A stretch of 64,000 nt of DNA from Arcobacter defluvii (GCF_013201725.1 NZ_CP053835.1:992001-1056000), one strand, 5' to 3'. Positions 1 through 8,996 are shown, counted from the stretch's first letter. Numbers and translations are program-made. Notes: generated by a model not told the origin, from the sequence alone.

Positions 1-340
1 CTTGAACTCTATTATTTACATCTATTTTTGCACTATCTGGATCTGTTCCAATTTCAAAAAATATATTTATACTTAATCTTCCACTATCTTCAGCAACAGA
101 ATTCATATAAAGCATATTTTTTGCACCATTTATTTGTTCTTCAAGTGGAGCAGCAACAGTTTTTGCGATAGTATCTGCACTAGCTCCTGGATATGAAGTA
201 CTTACAATAATTTGAGGCGGTAAAATTCTTGGATATTGTTCAATTGGTAAATTGAACATTGCAATTATTCCCGTCAAAAAAATTATAATTGATAAAACAC
301 CAGCAAAAACGGGTTTTTTTATGAAAAATGCGGAAATCAT
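1..340 (-). CDS. RND efflux pump inner-membrane subunit (AcrB/HAE1 type), N-terminal part only
   Basis: Partial gene running off the left edge; about 113 residues are visible, reading from the ATG at 338-340. The product starts MISAFFIKKPVFAGVLS and has the first membrane helix (about residues 10-30), then the periplasmic start of the porter domain with IEQYPRILPP and SYPGAS, both typical of proton-driven drug/solvent exporters of the AcrB family. It begins 2 bases after the adaptor gene stops, so it is the third gene of the operon outer-membrane factor - adaptor - pump. Role by family: proton-coupled export from the inner membrane/periplasm through the adaptor and outer-membrane channel. Substrate cannot be told. 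The rest of the roughly 1000-residue protein lies outside the window. Confidence 0.93.
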   Translation of the reverse strand, partial: MISAFFIKKPVFAGVLSIIIFLTGIIAMFNLPIEQYPRILPPQIIVSTSYPGASADTIAKTVAAPLEEQINGAKNMLYMNSVAEDSGRLSINIFFEIGTDPDSAKIDVNNRVQ

Positions 341-342
341 AA

Positions 343-1401
343 CTATTTCTCTTCACTTATAATTTGAACTTTTGTATCAGGTCTAAGTTTTGCAAGATTA
401 CTTGTTACAATTTGTTCATTAGGTTTTAAACCATCTTTTATAACCATTCCATTTTTTACTAAATCCCCTGTAGTAACAGGTCTAACTTTTGCTATATTAT
501 TTTCATCTATTACATAAACAATAGTTGCTTGTGCAGTTTTTAATACAGCATTTTCAGGAACAATAAATACATCTCCTAAAGATAAGTTAGAAATAACTAT
601 TTTTGTAAAATTCCCTGCAATTAACTCATGATTAGGATTGTCAAATTTTGCTCTTAAAAGTAAAGTATCAGTATTTGTATCTATTGTTGGTGCAATATAA
701 TCTATTTGACCATTTTCATAAGTTGTGCCATTTGCAATTAGACTAATTTTTATATTTTTACTTTTTATTTGAGATAAAAAGTTATTCATATCATCTTTTG
801 GCAAAGAAAATTCTGCATGAATAGGATCTGTATTTGTAATAGTTAAAAGTAATGAATTATCTTCATTTGTACCAACTAAATCACCAATATCATGATTTTT
901 TATACCAATAATTCCATCTATTGGTGCAGTTACTTTTGTATAATTTAAATTTATTTGCGCTTCATCTAATGCAGCTTTTGTGCTGTCATATTGATAAGTA
1001 TAATCATCAAAAGATTGTGGACTAATAGATTTAGAAGCAACTAATGATTTAGCTCTTTCATAATCTTTTTTTGCTTTTGTGAAATTTGCTTTTTTCATAT
1101 TAAAATTTGCTTGATATAAATCAGGTTCGATTTTATATAAAAGAGTTCCCTTTTTTACTAAATCACCTTCTTTAAAATATTTTTCTTTTAGTGTTCCTGA
1201 AACTCTTGCAATTACATCAACTTGTTCATAAGCTTTTAAAATAGTTGGATAAGTTTTACTTGTAGTATTATTTTCTTTTACAATTTTAAAAGTTTGAACA
1301 GGTAAAGCAGGTGCTTCAGTTGCTACTTTTGTTTCTTCTGCAATTAAACCGTTGTATCCTAAGAAAAGGAAAGAAATTGCAACTAATGATTTTTTTATCA
1401 T
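343..1401 (-). CDS. RND efflux periplasmic adaptor subunit (membrane fusion protein)
   Basis: 352 aa, the normal length for an AcrA/MexA-type adaptor. A cleavable signal peptide covers about residues 1-21 (MIKKSLVAISFLFLGYNGLIA). I see no lipobox cysteine, so it is probably soluble periplasmic rather than a lipoprotein. Order: beta-barrel/lipoyl half with VIARVSGTLKEKYFKEGDLV and GTLLYKIEP, an alpha-helical hairpin (about 95-155), the second lipoyl half with VTAPIDGIIGI, then beta-barrel and membrane-proximal domains. It overlaps the upstream outer-membrane factor by 4 bases and sits 2 bases from the pump gene, so the three are translationally coupled. It bridges pump and channel. Expression is probably set by the MarR protein encoded divergently. 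Confidence 0.93.
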   Translation of the reverse strand: MIKKSLVAISFLFLGYNGLIAEETKVATEAPALPVQTFKIVKENNTTSKTYPTILKAYEQVDVIARVSGTLKEKYFKEGDLVKKGTLLYKIEPDLYQANFNMKKANFTKAKKDYERAKSLVASKSISPQSFDDYTYQYDSTKAALDEAQINLNYTKVTAPIDGIIGIKNHDIGDLVGTNEDNSLLLTITNTDPIHAEFSLPKDDMNNFLSQIKSKNIKISLIANGTTYENGQIDYIAPTIDTNTDTLLLRAKFDNPNHELIAGNFTKIVISNLSLGDVFIVPENAVLKTAQATIVYVIDENNIAKVRPVTTGDLVKNGMVIKDGLKPNEQIVTSNLAKLRPDTKVQIISEEK

Positions 1402-2630
1402 TTTATATACTCCTCTAATTTTTCACCATTATGGTAAATTATATTTGCTTTTTTAATTTCTAAATCATTAATAGATGTTTTTAATTGACTGATGGCATCA
1501 AATTTCTCAGTTAAACTTTCTAGATATGCTACATTATCAATTAAACCATTTTCATATTTTGATTTTATAACTTCATATGCACTTTCCGCAGCTTTTAGAT
1601 TTGCTTCAGCTGATTTTATTTTTGCTTTTGCAATATCATAAGCTTTAAGTGCAAGTTGTAAGTCAACATTCGCTTTGTTTTTTTCATATTCATATTTTAA
1701 TTTTGAAGCTAAATACTCTTTGTATTTTGATTCATATTTATATTTAGTCTCTCCAAATGAAAAAATATTCCATTTTAAATTTGCAGATAAAATATTTTGA
1801 TGATCAATAGCATTATTTTCATAAGCTTTATCATCAAAATTTGAATCATAATATGTATAAGTATTATCAAGTGTTACTGTTGGTAAGTATCCACTTTTCT
1901 CAGCTCTTGAATTACTTAATTTTGTTTGTAAATCAAATTCCAAAGATTTAATATCAAATCTTTCACTATTTTGTGAAACTTTTTCTGATTCTTTTATATT
2001 AGAACCAGCTGTAATATCAATTTTAGTTCCAGTTATATATTCTAAATTATGTAATATAGTGATGATTTGAAGTTCAATCTCTTGAAGATTAACTTTAGCA
2101 TTTTCAACTCTTGAGATGATTTTTTGTACTTCATCTTCAGTTGTTGTACCAGCTTTTAAAAATCTACTTAATCTTTCCATTTGTGAATCAAGCTGTTCTA
2201 TCTCTTTTAACTTTGCATCTTTTTGAGAGATAAGAGATAAATAATCAAAATAGTAGTTTATCACTGTTAATGAAATATCATTTTTTAAAGCTTCAACAGA
2301 TTCTTCTGTACTTTTGATAGTAGATTCATAACTATCATAAACATCTGATTTTTTACCACCATCATAAAGTAAATAATTTAAGCTTCCATATACATTTCCA
2401 GATTTTTTTGCCAAACTTGCCGTTTCTTCATCTGTTATTGCATATTTTCCTCCAACATCTAGTTTTGGTAAATATCCACTTTTTACACTTTTGTATTCAT
2501 CTTTTATAGAATCCAAACTTTGTTGTGAAGCATTAACCAATCTATTTTGTATAGATAAATTAACTAATTCTTCCAAATTTTGGCTATATAAAAAAAGTGG
2601 TGTTAAAAAAATAAAATATATCTTTTTCAA
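1398..2630 (-). CDS. TolC-family outer membrane efflux protein
   Basis: 410 aa with a signal peptide of about 17 residues (MKKIYFIFLTPLFLYSQN). The remainder is two similar halves of long amphipathic helices with short beta-strand segments, the outer-membrane efflux protein fold; examples are the strand-like SGYLPKLDVGGKYAI (first half) and SGYLPTVTLDNTYTYY (second half). A trimer of such proteins forms the outer-membrane pore and periplasmic tunnel. It is the first gene of the operon, transcribed away from the marR-like gene at 2733, and overlaps the adaptor gene by 4 bases. The family is clear; the exported compound is not. Confidence 0.92.
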   Translation of the reverse strand: MKKIYFIFLTPLFLYSQNLEELVNLSIQNRLVNASQQSLDSIKDEYKSVKSGYLPKLDVGGKYAITDEETASLAKKSGNVYGSLNYLLYDGGKKSDVYDSYESTIKSTEESVEALKNDISLTVINYYFDYLSLISQKDAKLKEIEQLDSQMERLSRFLKAGTTTEDEVQKIISRVENAKVNLQEIELQIITILHNLEYITGTKIDITAGSNIKESEKVSQNSERFDIKSLEFDLQTKLSNSRAEKSGYLPTVTLDNTYTYYDSNFDDKAYENNAIDHQNILSANLKWNIFSFGETKYKYESKYKEYLASKLKYEYEKNKANVDLQLALKAYDIAKAKIKSAEANLKAAESAYEVIKSKYENGLIDNVAYLESLTEKFDAISQLKTSINDLEIKKANIIYHNGEKLEEYIK

Positions 2631-2678
2631 AATAACTCCTTTTTATATTTAGGTTTGAAAGATAACAAAATTTTGCTT

Positions 2679-2706
2679 AAATATATCTTGCTAGAAAGAT
2701 ATATTT
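2679..2706. promoter_or_regulatory. Perfect inverted repeat, probable MarR operator
   Basis: Arms AAATATATCTT (2679-2689) and AAGATATATTT (2696-2706) are exact reverse complements, 11 bp each, around a 6-base centre (GCTAGA). It lies between the divergent efflux operon (first codon at 2630) and the MarR-family gene (ATG 2733). MarR dimers bind palindromes of this size and often repress both themselves and a divergent efflux operon. The dyad is seen directly; the binding is inferred. Confidence 0.72.
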
Positions 2707-2732
2707 AATATTAATTTAGTTAAAATTGCTTC

Positions 2733-3209
2733 ATGGATAAAAAATATATAGATAACTTTTATAATTCTACTGTTAAGTTAAAAGAGTATGAAGTTTTTGC
2801 TTTCACTCTACCAATAACAATGTTGCATAAACAAATGTATGCTGAAAATGAGCAATTTTTTAAAATAAAATATGATTTATTACATTCACATATTTCAGTT
2901 TTAGCATCTCTTTATTTTAATAAAAGTGCTTTATCTCCAACTGAGTTATATGATGCGACACTTTTTTCTTCAGGAGGAATGACAAAAGTTTTGAAAAAAC
3001 TTGAAGATAGAAAATTGATTGAAAAAGTTCCTTCATTAAATGATAAGCGAAGTATGCTAATTAATTTAACAGATGATGGAAAAGAATTAATTCAAGAGTG
3101 TATGTCTTGTGTTGCGGAATCAACAGAAAAGATTTTTTCTGTTTTAAGTAAAGAAGAAAGAGAAGATTTTAAAAAAATCCTAGCAAAAATTATATATTCT
3201 ATGATTTAA
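2733..3209 (+). CDS. MarR-family transcriptional regulator
   Basis: 158 aa, typical MarR length. The winged helix-turn-helix lies at about residues 50-115: a helix ending LASLYF, then LSPTELYDATLFSSGGMTKV as the helix-turn-helix, then the wing with RKLIEKVPSLNDKRSM, which has the D-x-R-S hallmark of the MarR wing. N- and C-terminal helices form the dimer interface. The gene is divergent from the RND efflux operon and the perfect dyad at 2679-2706 lies between them, so it is probably the local repressor, released by a small ligand. No good ribosome binding site precedes the ATG, so the transcript may be leaderless or weakly translated. Its stop overlaps the convergent gene at 3206 by 4 bases. 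Confidence 0.9.
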   Translation: MDKKYIDNFYNSTVKLKEYEVFAFTLPITMLHKQMYAENEQFFKIKYDLLHSHISVLASLYFNKSALSPTELYDATLFSSGGMTKVLKKLEDRKLIEKVPSLNDKRSMLINLTDDGKELIQECMSCVAESTEKIFSVLSKEEREDFKKILAKIIYSMI

Positions 3210-3748
3210 AAACAATGTACTTTTGCATTTGTAATTTTTTTAAAAATTTTTATGTTCTTTCTTAATGGAAGCCATTTTATTAAGATTGTAGCTAGTGCTT
3301 CCCAAAGTGAAACCCAACCTCCTACCATAGCACCTTCAGAAATTAGTTTATAAAAAAAGTTTTCATGTTCTGTTAGATTAAACGAAATTGATACAAAAAC
3401 AAAGCCAATTATTAAAAATATTAGAGAATTTTTTAATTCTTCTTTCATATTTTTATGTTCTAAAAATTGTAAATATTCAAAATACTCTTTTATGCTATTT
3501 TTTAATCTTTCATCTGATGTAAAATCACTTTTTTCATCAAAATAAAAATCAATAGTAAAAGGATGATTACCAATTTCTTCAACACTTTCAATTAAATAAT
3601 TTTCTAAATCATCTTTTAAATCTTTTTTTATGAAAGTTGATTTTTTATCATAATTTTCATATAAATCTTCAATCTTTGAAGTATATATCTTTATGATAAT
3701 TTCACCATCTTGATTTTTATCATATCTATCAATAATATTATTTTTCAT
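3206..3748 (-). CDS. Uncharacterised membrane protein with two C-terminal helices
   Basis: 180 aa; I do not recognise a named family. The first ~105 residues are soluble, charged and rich in Asp/Glu/Lys; the segment IIIKIYTSKIEDLYENYDKK and HPFTIDFYFDEK suggest an alpha/beta domain. Two hydrophobic stretches follow: about 108-125 (LIFLIIGFVFVSISFNL) and about 136-160 with GAMVGGWVSLWEALATILI, a Gly/Trp-rich motif that looks conserved. The C-terminus is basic. It stands alone, convergent with the MarR gene (4-base overlap) and divergent from the diguanylate cyclase. Clearly coding by codon pattern and length; role unknown. Confidence 0.75.
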   Translation of the reverse strand: MKNNIIDRYDKNQDGEIIIKIYTSKIEDLYENYDKKSTFIKKDLKDDLENYLIESVEEIGNHPFTIDFYFDEKSDFTSDERLKNSIKEYFEYLQFLEHKNMKEELKNSLIFLIIGFVFVSISFNLTEHENFFYKLISEGAMVGGWVSLWEALATILIKWLPLRKNIKIFKKITNAKVHCF

Positions 3749-3864
3749 ATTTAACCTTTATGTATAAATTTTATGGTAAAAGATTTTATTTTTTATTTTA
3801 TCAAGTATTATAAGAAATTATGATTTAATATAGAAAATCTAATAAATTTATATAAAGTATTTTA

Positions 3865-5520
3865 ATGAAAAAAATTATAATTTTCTTATTTTTAACAATT
3901 TTTTTATCTGCAAATGAGATAAAAGAGATAGATTTATCAAAAGTAAAATGGGAATATAGATTTGGAGATTCACCTTTTGAAAATAATTTACCTTTGTGGA
4001 CCATTGAAAAAGATAATCAAAATTCTTGGAAAGAGATCAAATTTCCAAGTAATCCACCAAATAGAAATAATCAAACAAATGTCTGGTTTAGGGTAAAACT
4101 TCCTGATAATTTACCAACAAATCCTCATTTATATATTGTAAGTATAGATTTAATTACGCAAGTATATTATGAAAATAAACAAATATATCATTTTGGAGAA
4201 TTTGATAAAGAAGGAAAAGGTGAATATATAGGATGGCCTTGGCATTTAATACCTCTTTACGTTGATAGTGCTGGCAAATATCTTTATTTTAGAATATATT
4301 CAAACTATGAAGATATCGGATTGTGGGGCGAAATAATAATCGCTTCAAAAAGTGATATTTTAGAAAAAATGTTAAATTATGATATACCAAAGATTATAGT
4401 AGGATCTATTTCTCTTTTTGTATCAATACTTTTTTTATTGACATTTTTATCAAAATTTAAAAGAATTGAACTTTTAATTTTAGGTTTATTATTTTTAACC
4501 CAAGGTTTAAATGTATTTTGTTCTGCAAAAATTATTGAATTATATTTATATTTTCCATTATTAAATCAATATTTGTTGGCTATTGCTTTTTTCTTTTTTC
4601 CAGTTGGAATGGCACTTTTTATGGATAAAGTAATAAATCAAAAAACACCATTTGATATAATTAAAAGAATATGGCAATTTCATTTAATATATCTTTTAGT
4701 AGCAATTATTGGTTCACTTTTAGGAATCTTTACTCTTCCTTCAACTTATGAGTGTTTTGATATTGTTTATAATTTTGTAACATTACCTATTTTAACTATT
4801 TTTATGATTTATTTCTTTTTTAAAGGTGATAAAGAAACAAAGATTATTACATTTAGTTTTTTTATAATTTCACTTTATTGGCTTTATTCTTCTTTAATTG
4901 CAGCTGGATTTGTTCCTTGGGAAGAGTATCCAAGCGATATTGCAGTTTTTATTTGTTTGTTATTATTATCATATTCAATTGTTAATAAATTAAATTATAC
5001 AAAAGAGCTTGAAGAGGCAAAAGAAGAACTAATGATTCTATCTTCAACTGATTATTTAACAAAATTAAAAAATAGAAAAGAGATAGATTCAACTTTACAA
5101 ATGTATGAAAGTTTTTATAAAAGGTATAAAGATGATTTTTCAATAATTTTATTAGATCTTGACGATTTTAAAAAAGTAAATGATAAATTTGGTCATTTAG
5201 TTGGAGATAAAGTTTTGATAAAAATTTCTGAAATTTTGACAACTTTTACAAGGCAAACTGATACAGTAGGAAGGTGGGGTGGTGAAGAATTTATAATCAT
5301 TTGTCCAAAAACAAACTTAGATGATACTGCAAAATTAGCAGAAAATTTAAGAGAAAAAATATCACAACATAAATTTGAAAAAGTAGGATATAAAACTGCA
5401 AGTTTTGGAGTATCTAGTTTTAAAGAAAATGATACAATCACAGATTTTATCTTAAGAGCAGATAATGCTATGTATCTTGCTAAATCAAAAGGAAAAAATA
5501 GAGTAGAAAAGGAGTCTTAA
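3865..5520 (+). CDS. Diguanylate cyclase with 7TM-DISM sensor region
   Basis: 551 aa. Signal peptide at 1-17, then a periplasmic beta-rich domain (about 20-165) with VWFRVKLPDN like the galactose-binding-like 7TMR-DISM extracellular domains, then about seven hydrophobic segments between 170 and 375 (7TM-DISM type), a short coiled coil (LEEAKEELMIL) and a C-terminal GGDEF domain (about 390-551). The active-site motif is GGEEF at 472-476. An RxxD inhibitory site (RQTD, 463-466) lies exactly five residues before it, so product feedback by c-di-GMP is likely. Predicted reaction: 2 GTP to c-di-GMP at the cytoplasmic face, controlled by a periplasmic ligand. The ligand is unknown. The stop overlaps exonuclease III on the other strand by 4 bases. 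Confidence 0.92.
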   Translation: MKKIIIFLFLTIFLSANEIKEIDLSKVKWEYRFGDSPFENNLPLWTIEKDNQNSWKEIKFPSNPPNRNNQTNVWFRVKLPDNLPTNPHLYIVSIDLITQVYYENKQIYHFGEFDKEGKGEYIGWPWHLIPLYVDSAGKYLYFRIYSNYEDIGLWGEIIIASKSDILEKMLNYDIPKIIVGSISLFVSILFLLTFLSKFKRIELLILGLLFLTQGLNVFCSAKIIELYLYFPLLNQYLLAIAFFFFPVGMALFMDKVINQKTPFDIIKRIWQFHLIYLLVAIIGSLLGIFTLPSTYECFDIVYNFVTLPILTIFMIYFFFKGDKETKIITFSFFIISLYWLYSSLIAAGFVPWEEYPSDIAVFICLLLLSYSIVNKLNYTKELEEAKEELMILSSTDYLTKLKNRKEIDSTLQMYESFYKRYKDDFSIILLDLDDFKKVNDKFGHLVGDKVLIKISEILTTFTRQTDTVGRWGGEEFIIICPKTNLDDTAKLAENLREKISQHKFEKVGYKTASFGVSSFKENDTITDFILRADNAMYLAKSKGKNRVEKES

Positions 5521-6302
5521 AACTCCATTTCTAAGCCAATAGGACAGTGATCACTTCCTTCAATATTATCTAAAATATAAGCATCTTTTACAAAATCCTT
5601 TAAGTCTTCACTTACATAAAAGTAGTCTATTCTCCAGCCTACATTATTTGTTCTTGCATTTGCTCTATAGCTCCACCAAGAGTATTTGTCTTTTATATCA
5701 CCATTTATCAATCTAAAAGTATCAATGTATCCAAAATCTAAAAATTTTGTTATCCAATCTCTTTCCATTGGTAAAAATCCACTTGTATTTTCATTTGCTT
5801 TTGGTCTAGCAATATCAATTTCAGTGTGTGCTGTATTTACATCACCACAAACAATGATAGATTTCCCATCTTTTTTTAAGTTTTCACAATGATTTAAAAA
5901 TCTATCATAAAACTCCATTTTATAATCAAGTCTTTCTTGACTACTTTGTCCATTTGGAAAATATACATTAAAAAATGCTATATTTTTATCTCCTAAAGAA
6001 AAATGAACTTCGTTTATTCTTCCTTCATCAAGAATATCAACACTTGGACAGTTACATTCAAATGAAGTTTCTATATCTGTAAAAAGTGCCGTTCCACTTC
6101 TTCCTTTTATTGCTGATGCACTTGCAAATAGTGTTTTGTACTCTTTAGTAAAAATTGTTTTTGGAATTTGTTCTTTCATAGATTTTGTTTCTTGAACACC
6201 AAGCAAATCTATATTTGCTTCATCAACCCATTTTAAAGCATCTTTTTTATCAACTGCTCTAATACCATTTACATTCCATGATATAAATTTATATCTTGCC
6301 AT
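5517..6302 (-). CDS. xth: Exodeoxyribonuclease III / AP endonuclease
   Basis: 261 aa, normal for the ExoIII (XthA) family of endonuclease/exonuclease/phosphatase proteins. Visible motifs: N-terminal FISWNVNGIRA, metal-binding LLGVQETK, VCGDVNTAH, NNVGWRIDYFYVS and terminal GSDHCPIGLE with the catalytic Asp-His. It cleaves DNA 5' to abasic sites in base excision repair and removes 3' blocking groups. It directly follows a small secreted protein gene (the two touch at 6302) and is convergent with the diguanylate cyclase gene. Confidence 0.95.
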   Translation of the reverse strand: MARYKFISWNVNGIRAVDKKDALKWVDEANIDLLGVQETKSMKEQIPKTIFTKEYKTLFASASAIKGRSGTALFTDIETSFECNCPSVDILDEGRINEVHFSLGDKNIAFFNVYFPNGQSSQERLDYKMEFYDRFLNHCENLKKDGKSIIVCGDVNTAHTEIDIARPKANENTSGFLPMERDWITKFLDFGYIDTFRLINGDIKDKYSWWSYRANARTNNVGWRIDYFYVSEDLKDFVKDAYILDNIEGSDHCPIGLEMEF

Positions 6303-6553
6303 TATTTAGTAATTTCCTTTTTTTCTTCTTTTTTTTCATTCTCTTTTATTAAAGCATTAGGTGCTTTTGGAGCTATTGGTTTTGTAATTCCAATATCATT
6401 AAAATTTGTATTTGACAAACTATTCTTTTGATTTAAAAGATTTTCACTTTTACCACCGTGCATATCGATTTTTCCACTATTTTGGTTAGTAAAAGCATAA
6501 TTTGCAAATAAGATATTTGTTAAAAAGATAGTAACTATTAGTAATATTTTCAT
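6302..6553 (-). CDS. Small secreted or membrane-anchored protein of unknown function
   Basis: 83 aa. The N-terminus (MKILLIVTIFLTNILFANYA) is a signal peptide with probable cleavage after FANYA or FA. The mature part of about 65 residues is polar, with Asn/Ser then Pro/Ala/Lys/Glu-rich sequence (PIAPKAPNALIKENEKKEEK) and probably unstructured. It abuts the exonuclease III gene and has a recognisable ribosome binding site (AGGAGA type) upstream, so it is likely expressed. I do not recognise a family. Confidence 0.6.
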   Translation of the reverse strand: MKILLIVTIFLTNILFANYAFTNQNSGKIDMHGGKSENLLNQKNSLSNTNFNDIGITKPIAPKAPNALIKENEKKEEKKEITK

Positions 6554-6649
6554 AAAATCTCCTATTTTTAAAAAATTGATTATAACCCTTTTTTGATAAT
6601 AAAGGCTTTATTGGGTATTTTACGTTAATCTTTTTAATAGGATTTTTAT

Positions 6650-7363
6650 ATGACAGAATTAATTCTTGGAGTGATTACTTTTCTAACTTCAACAATTGCT
6701 GGAGTAGTTGGAATTGGTGGAGGGATGATGCTTATAGTTATTTTACCTTCATTTTTACCTTTAAATGCTCTTATTCCAATTCATGGATTAACACAAGTTT
6801 CAAGTAATCTAAGCCGTGCAATTTTTGGATATAAAGATGTAAAAGTTGAAGTAATCCCAAAATTTTTATTAGGTTCTTTACTAGGAATTGGTTTTTTTAT
6901 GGGAATTTTGAGTTTTATCTCTTTAGAATATGTGCCTTTATTTATTGGTATTTATATACTTCTTTCTTTATGGTCAGCAAAATTTAATGAGAAAATCAAA
7001 AGATATGAAAACTATTATTTAGCAGGTTTTTTCCAAACAGGACTTTCAATGGTTGTAGGAGCAACTGGACCACTTACAATGACACTTTTACTTAAAGATT
7101 ATAAAGATAAAAATGTAGTTGTAGCAACAGGTGCTGCACTTATGAGTATCAGTCATATTTTGAAAGTATTTGTATTTATGTATTTTGGTTTTGTATTTTT
7201 TGATTATATTGGAGTTATTGTTGCAATGATAATTGGAGCAGTTGTAGGAAGCTGGACTGGAACACAATTAAGAGATAAAATTGATGGTAAAAAATTTGTC
7301 ATCATTTTAAAAGTGCTTTTAAGTGCACTAGCAATCAATGTAATCATTGGAGTATTTATTTGA
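6650..7363 (+). CDS. TauE/SafE-family membrane permease (sulfite exporter-like)
   Basis: 237 aa with 7-8 hydrophobic segments and two repeated halves, each with the family's glycine-rich start: TSTIAGVVGIGGGMMLIV near the N-terminus and GLSMVVGATGPL at about 130-145. The TauE/SafE (DUF81) family moves small organic or sulfur anions across the inner membrane; the substrate cannot be told here. The ATG has an AGGATTTTT leader. The gene overlaps the MFS gene downstream by 4 bases, so they are co-translated, followed by a GNAT gene with the same overlap. Confidence 0.88.
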   Translation: MTELILGVITFLTSTIAGVVGIGGGMMLIVILPSFLPLNALIPIHGLTQVSSNLSRAIFGYKDVKVEVIPKFLLGSLLGIGFFMGILSFISLEYVPLFIGIYILLSLWSAKFNEKIKRYENYYLAGFFQTGLSMVVGATGPLTMTLLLKDYKDKNVVVATGAALMSISHILKVFVFMYFGFVFFDYIGVIVAMIIGAVVGSWTGTQLRDKIDGKKFVIILKVLLSALAINVIIGVFI

Positions 7364-8550
7364 AAAAAACATTTATCACAAGAATTTTTACTTCAAAAGA
7401 GGCTTTACTTTATATAATGACTATTTCAATGGTTGTCTCTTTTAGTGCGTGGACAAGTTTATTAAATAACTTTACTATAGAAGTAGCATCTTTTGATGGT
7501 AGCCAAATAGGAATTTTACAAAGTTTAAGAGAAATTCCAGGATTTCTTGCATTTACAGTTTTATTGGTTTTAGCTTTCATTGCTCAACAAAGATTAGTTT
7601 ATTTATCTATTATGCTTTTAGGATTAGGAACAGCATCAACTGGATATTTCCCAACAGCAATTGGACTTTATATCACAACAATTATTATGTCAGTTGGATT
7701 TCACTATTTAGAGACTTTAAATCAGTCTTTATCTTTACAATGGATAGATAAAAATAAAGCTCCTATTGTTTTAGGAAAATTAAGTGCAGCAAAATCTTTC
7801 ACTGGACTTTTAGTATTTATTTTGATTTATCTTTTTATGAACTATTTAGCTATGGAGTATAAATATGTTTATTTAATATTTGGTGGTTTTACTTTTTTAT
7901 TAGGTATTTTTTCTTGGTATTTATTTACTCATTTTAAAGAGACAGTTATTCAAGATAAAAAAATTAGAGTAAAAAAAGAGTATTGGCTTTTTTATTTACT
8001 TACTTTTCTCTCCGGTGCAAGAAGACAGATATTTGTAGTATTTGCAGGATTTTTACTTGTAGAAAAATTTGGTGTTGATATTCACAATATGATTTTATTG
8101 TTATTTGTGAACTCAATTTTAAATATGTATTTAGCTCCAAAAATTGGTAAATTTATAGTTGCATTTGGAGAGAAAGTTACTTTAAAAATTGAATACATTG
8201 GTCTTATATTAGTATTTACATCTTATGCTTTTGTAGATAATGTATATTTTGCTTTTGCTTTATATATTATTGACCATTTACTATTTTCTATGGCTATCGC
8301 TTTAAAAACATATTTCCAAAAAATAGCAAATCCAAGTGATATTTCAAGTGCAAGTGCTGTAAGTTTTACTATAAATCATATTGCAGCAGTTTTTTTACCA
8401 GCATTTTTAGGTATGGTTTGGTTATATTCTAATTCTTTAGTATTTATTATTGGAGCAGTTATTGCATTTTGTTCTTTTAGTTTATCATTTTTAGTTCCAA
8501 ATGAACCTCAAATGGGATATGAAACAACATTAAAAAAAGAGAGAAAATGA
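7360..8550 (+). CDS. MFS transporter
   Basis: 396 aa with about 12 predicted membrane helices, a major facilitator of unassigned substrate. The start is TTG at 7360, overlapping the TauE-like stop by 4 bases (TTGA). The loop GSQIGILQSLREIPGF between helices 1 and 2 and the basic loop with KEYWLFYLLTFLSGARRQIF at the start of the second half fit MFS architecture. It is the middle gene of a three-gene coupled run (TauE-like, MFS, GNAT). No diagnostic substrate motif is visible. Confidence 0.85.
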   Translation: MKKTFITRIFTSKEALLYIMTISMVVSFSAWTSLLNNFTIEVASFDGSQIGILQSLREIPGFLAFTVLLVLAFIAQQRLVYLSIMLLGLGTASTGYFPTAIGLYITTIIMSVGFHYLETLNQSLSLQWIDKNKAPIVLGKLSAAKSFTGLLVFILIYLFMNYLAMEYKYVYLIFGGFTFLLGIFSWYLFTHFKETVIQDKKIRVKKEYWLFYLLTFLSGARRQIFVVFAGFLLVEKFGVDIHNMILLLFVNSILNMYLAPKIGKFIVAFGEKVTLKIEYIGLILVFTSYAFVDNVYFAFALYIIDHLLFSMAIALKTYFQKIANPSDISSASAVSFTINHIAAVFLPAFLGMVWLYSNSLVFIIGAVIAFCSFSLSFLVPNEPQMGYETTLKKERK

Positions 8551-8996
8551 GATTTAGAGTTGCAAAAGAAGAAGATATAAAATCTTTATCAAAACTTTTA
8601 AACGAACTTTTTAGTTTAGAAAAAGAGTTTGTTCCAAATGAAGCTTTACAAATAAAAGCATTAGAAACAATAATCAAAGATGAAGAAGTAGGGCATATAA
8701 TAGTTTGTGAAATAGAAAATGAAATAGTAGCCATGGTAAACCTTTTATATTCAATTTCAACAGCACTTGGAAATAGGGTTGTGATTCTAGAAGATATGAT
8801 AGTTTCATCTAAATGTAGAGATAAAAATATAGGTTCAAAACTATTAGACTTTGCAAAAGAGTTTGCAAAGTCTCAAGGTATAAAAAGAATTACTCTTTTA
8901 ACAGATAATGATAATTTTAAAGCTCATAATTTTTATGAAAAAAATGGCTTTAAAAAATCATCTATGATAGTTTTTAGAACTTTTTTAAACGAATAG
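8547..8996 (+). CDS. GNAT-family N-acetyltransferase
   Basis: 149 aa, typical of a single GNAT domain. The acetyl-CoA-binding region has VVILEDMIVSSKCRDKNIGSK, where the R/K-x-x-N-I-G-S/x motif A binds the pyrophosphate, then DNDNFKAHNFYEKNGFKKS, the motif-B end usual in GNATs. It overlaps the MFS gene by 4 bases and its 3' end overlaps the convergent AEC transporter by 12 bases. The acceptor is unknown. Confidence 0.87.
   Translation: MRFRVAKEEDIKSLSKLLNELFSLEKEFVPNEALQIKALETIIKDEEVGHIIVCEIENEIVAMVNLLYSISTALGNRVVILEDMIVSSKCRDKNIGSKLLDFAKEFAKSQGIKRITLLTDNDNFKAHNFYEKNGFKKSSMIVFRTFLNE

Noticed and set aside
5193-5441. Minus-strand frame inside the diguanylate cyclase gene, and similar shadows inside pgi, dapA, pyrD, murJ and radA
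   Set aside because: Each lies fully inside a well-supported gene on the other strand or in another frame and has no ribosome binding site or family likeness.
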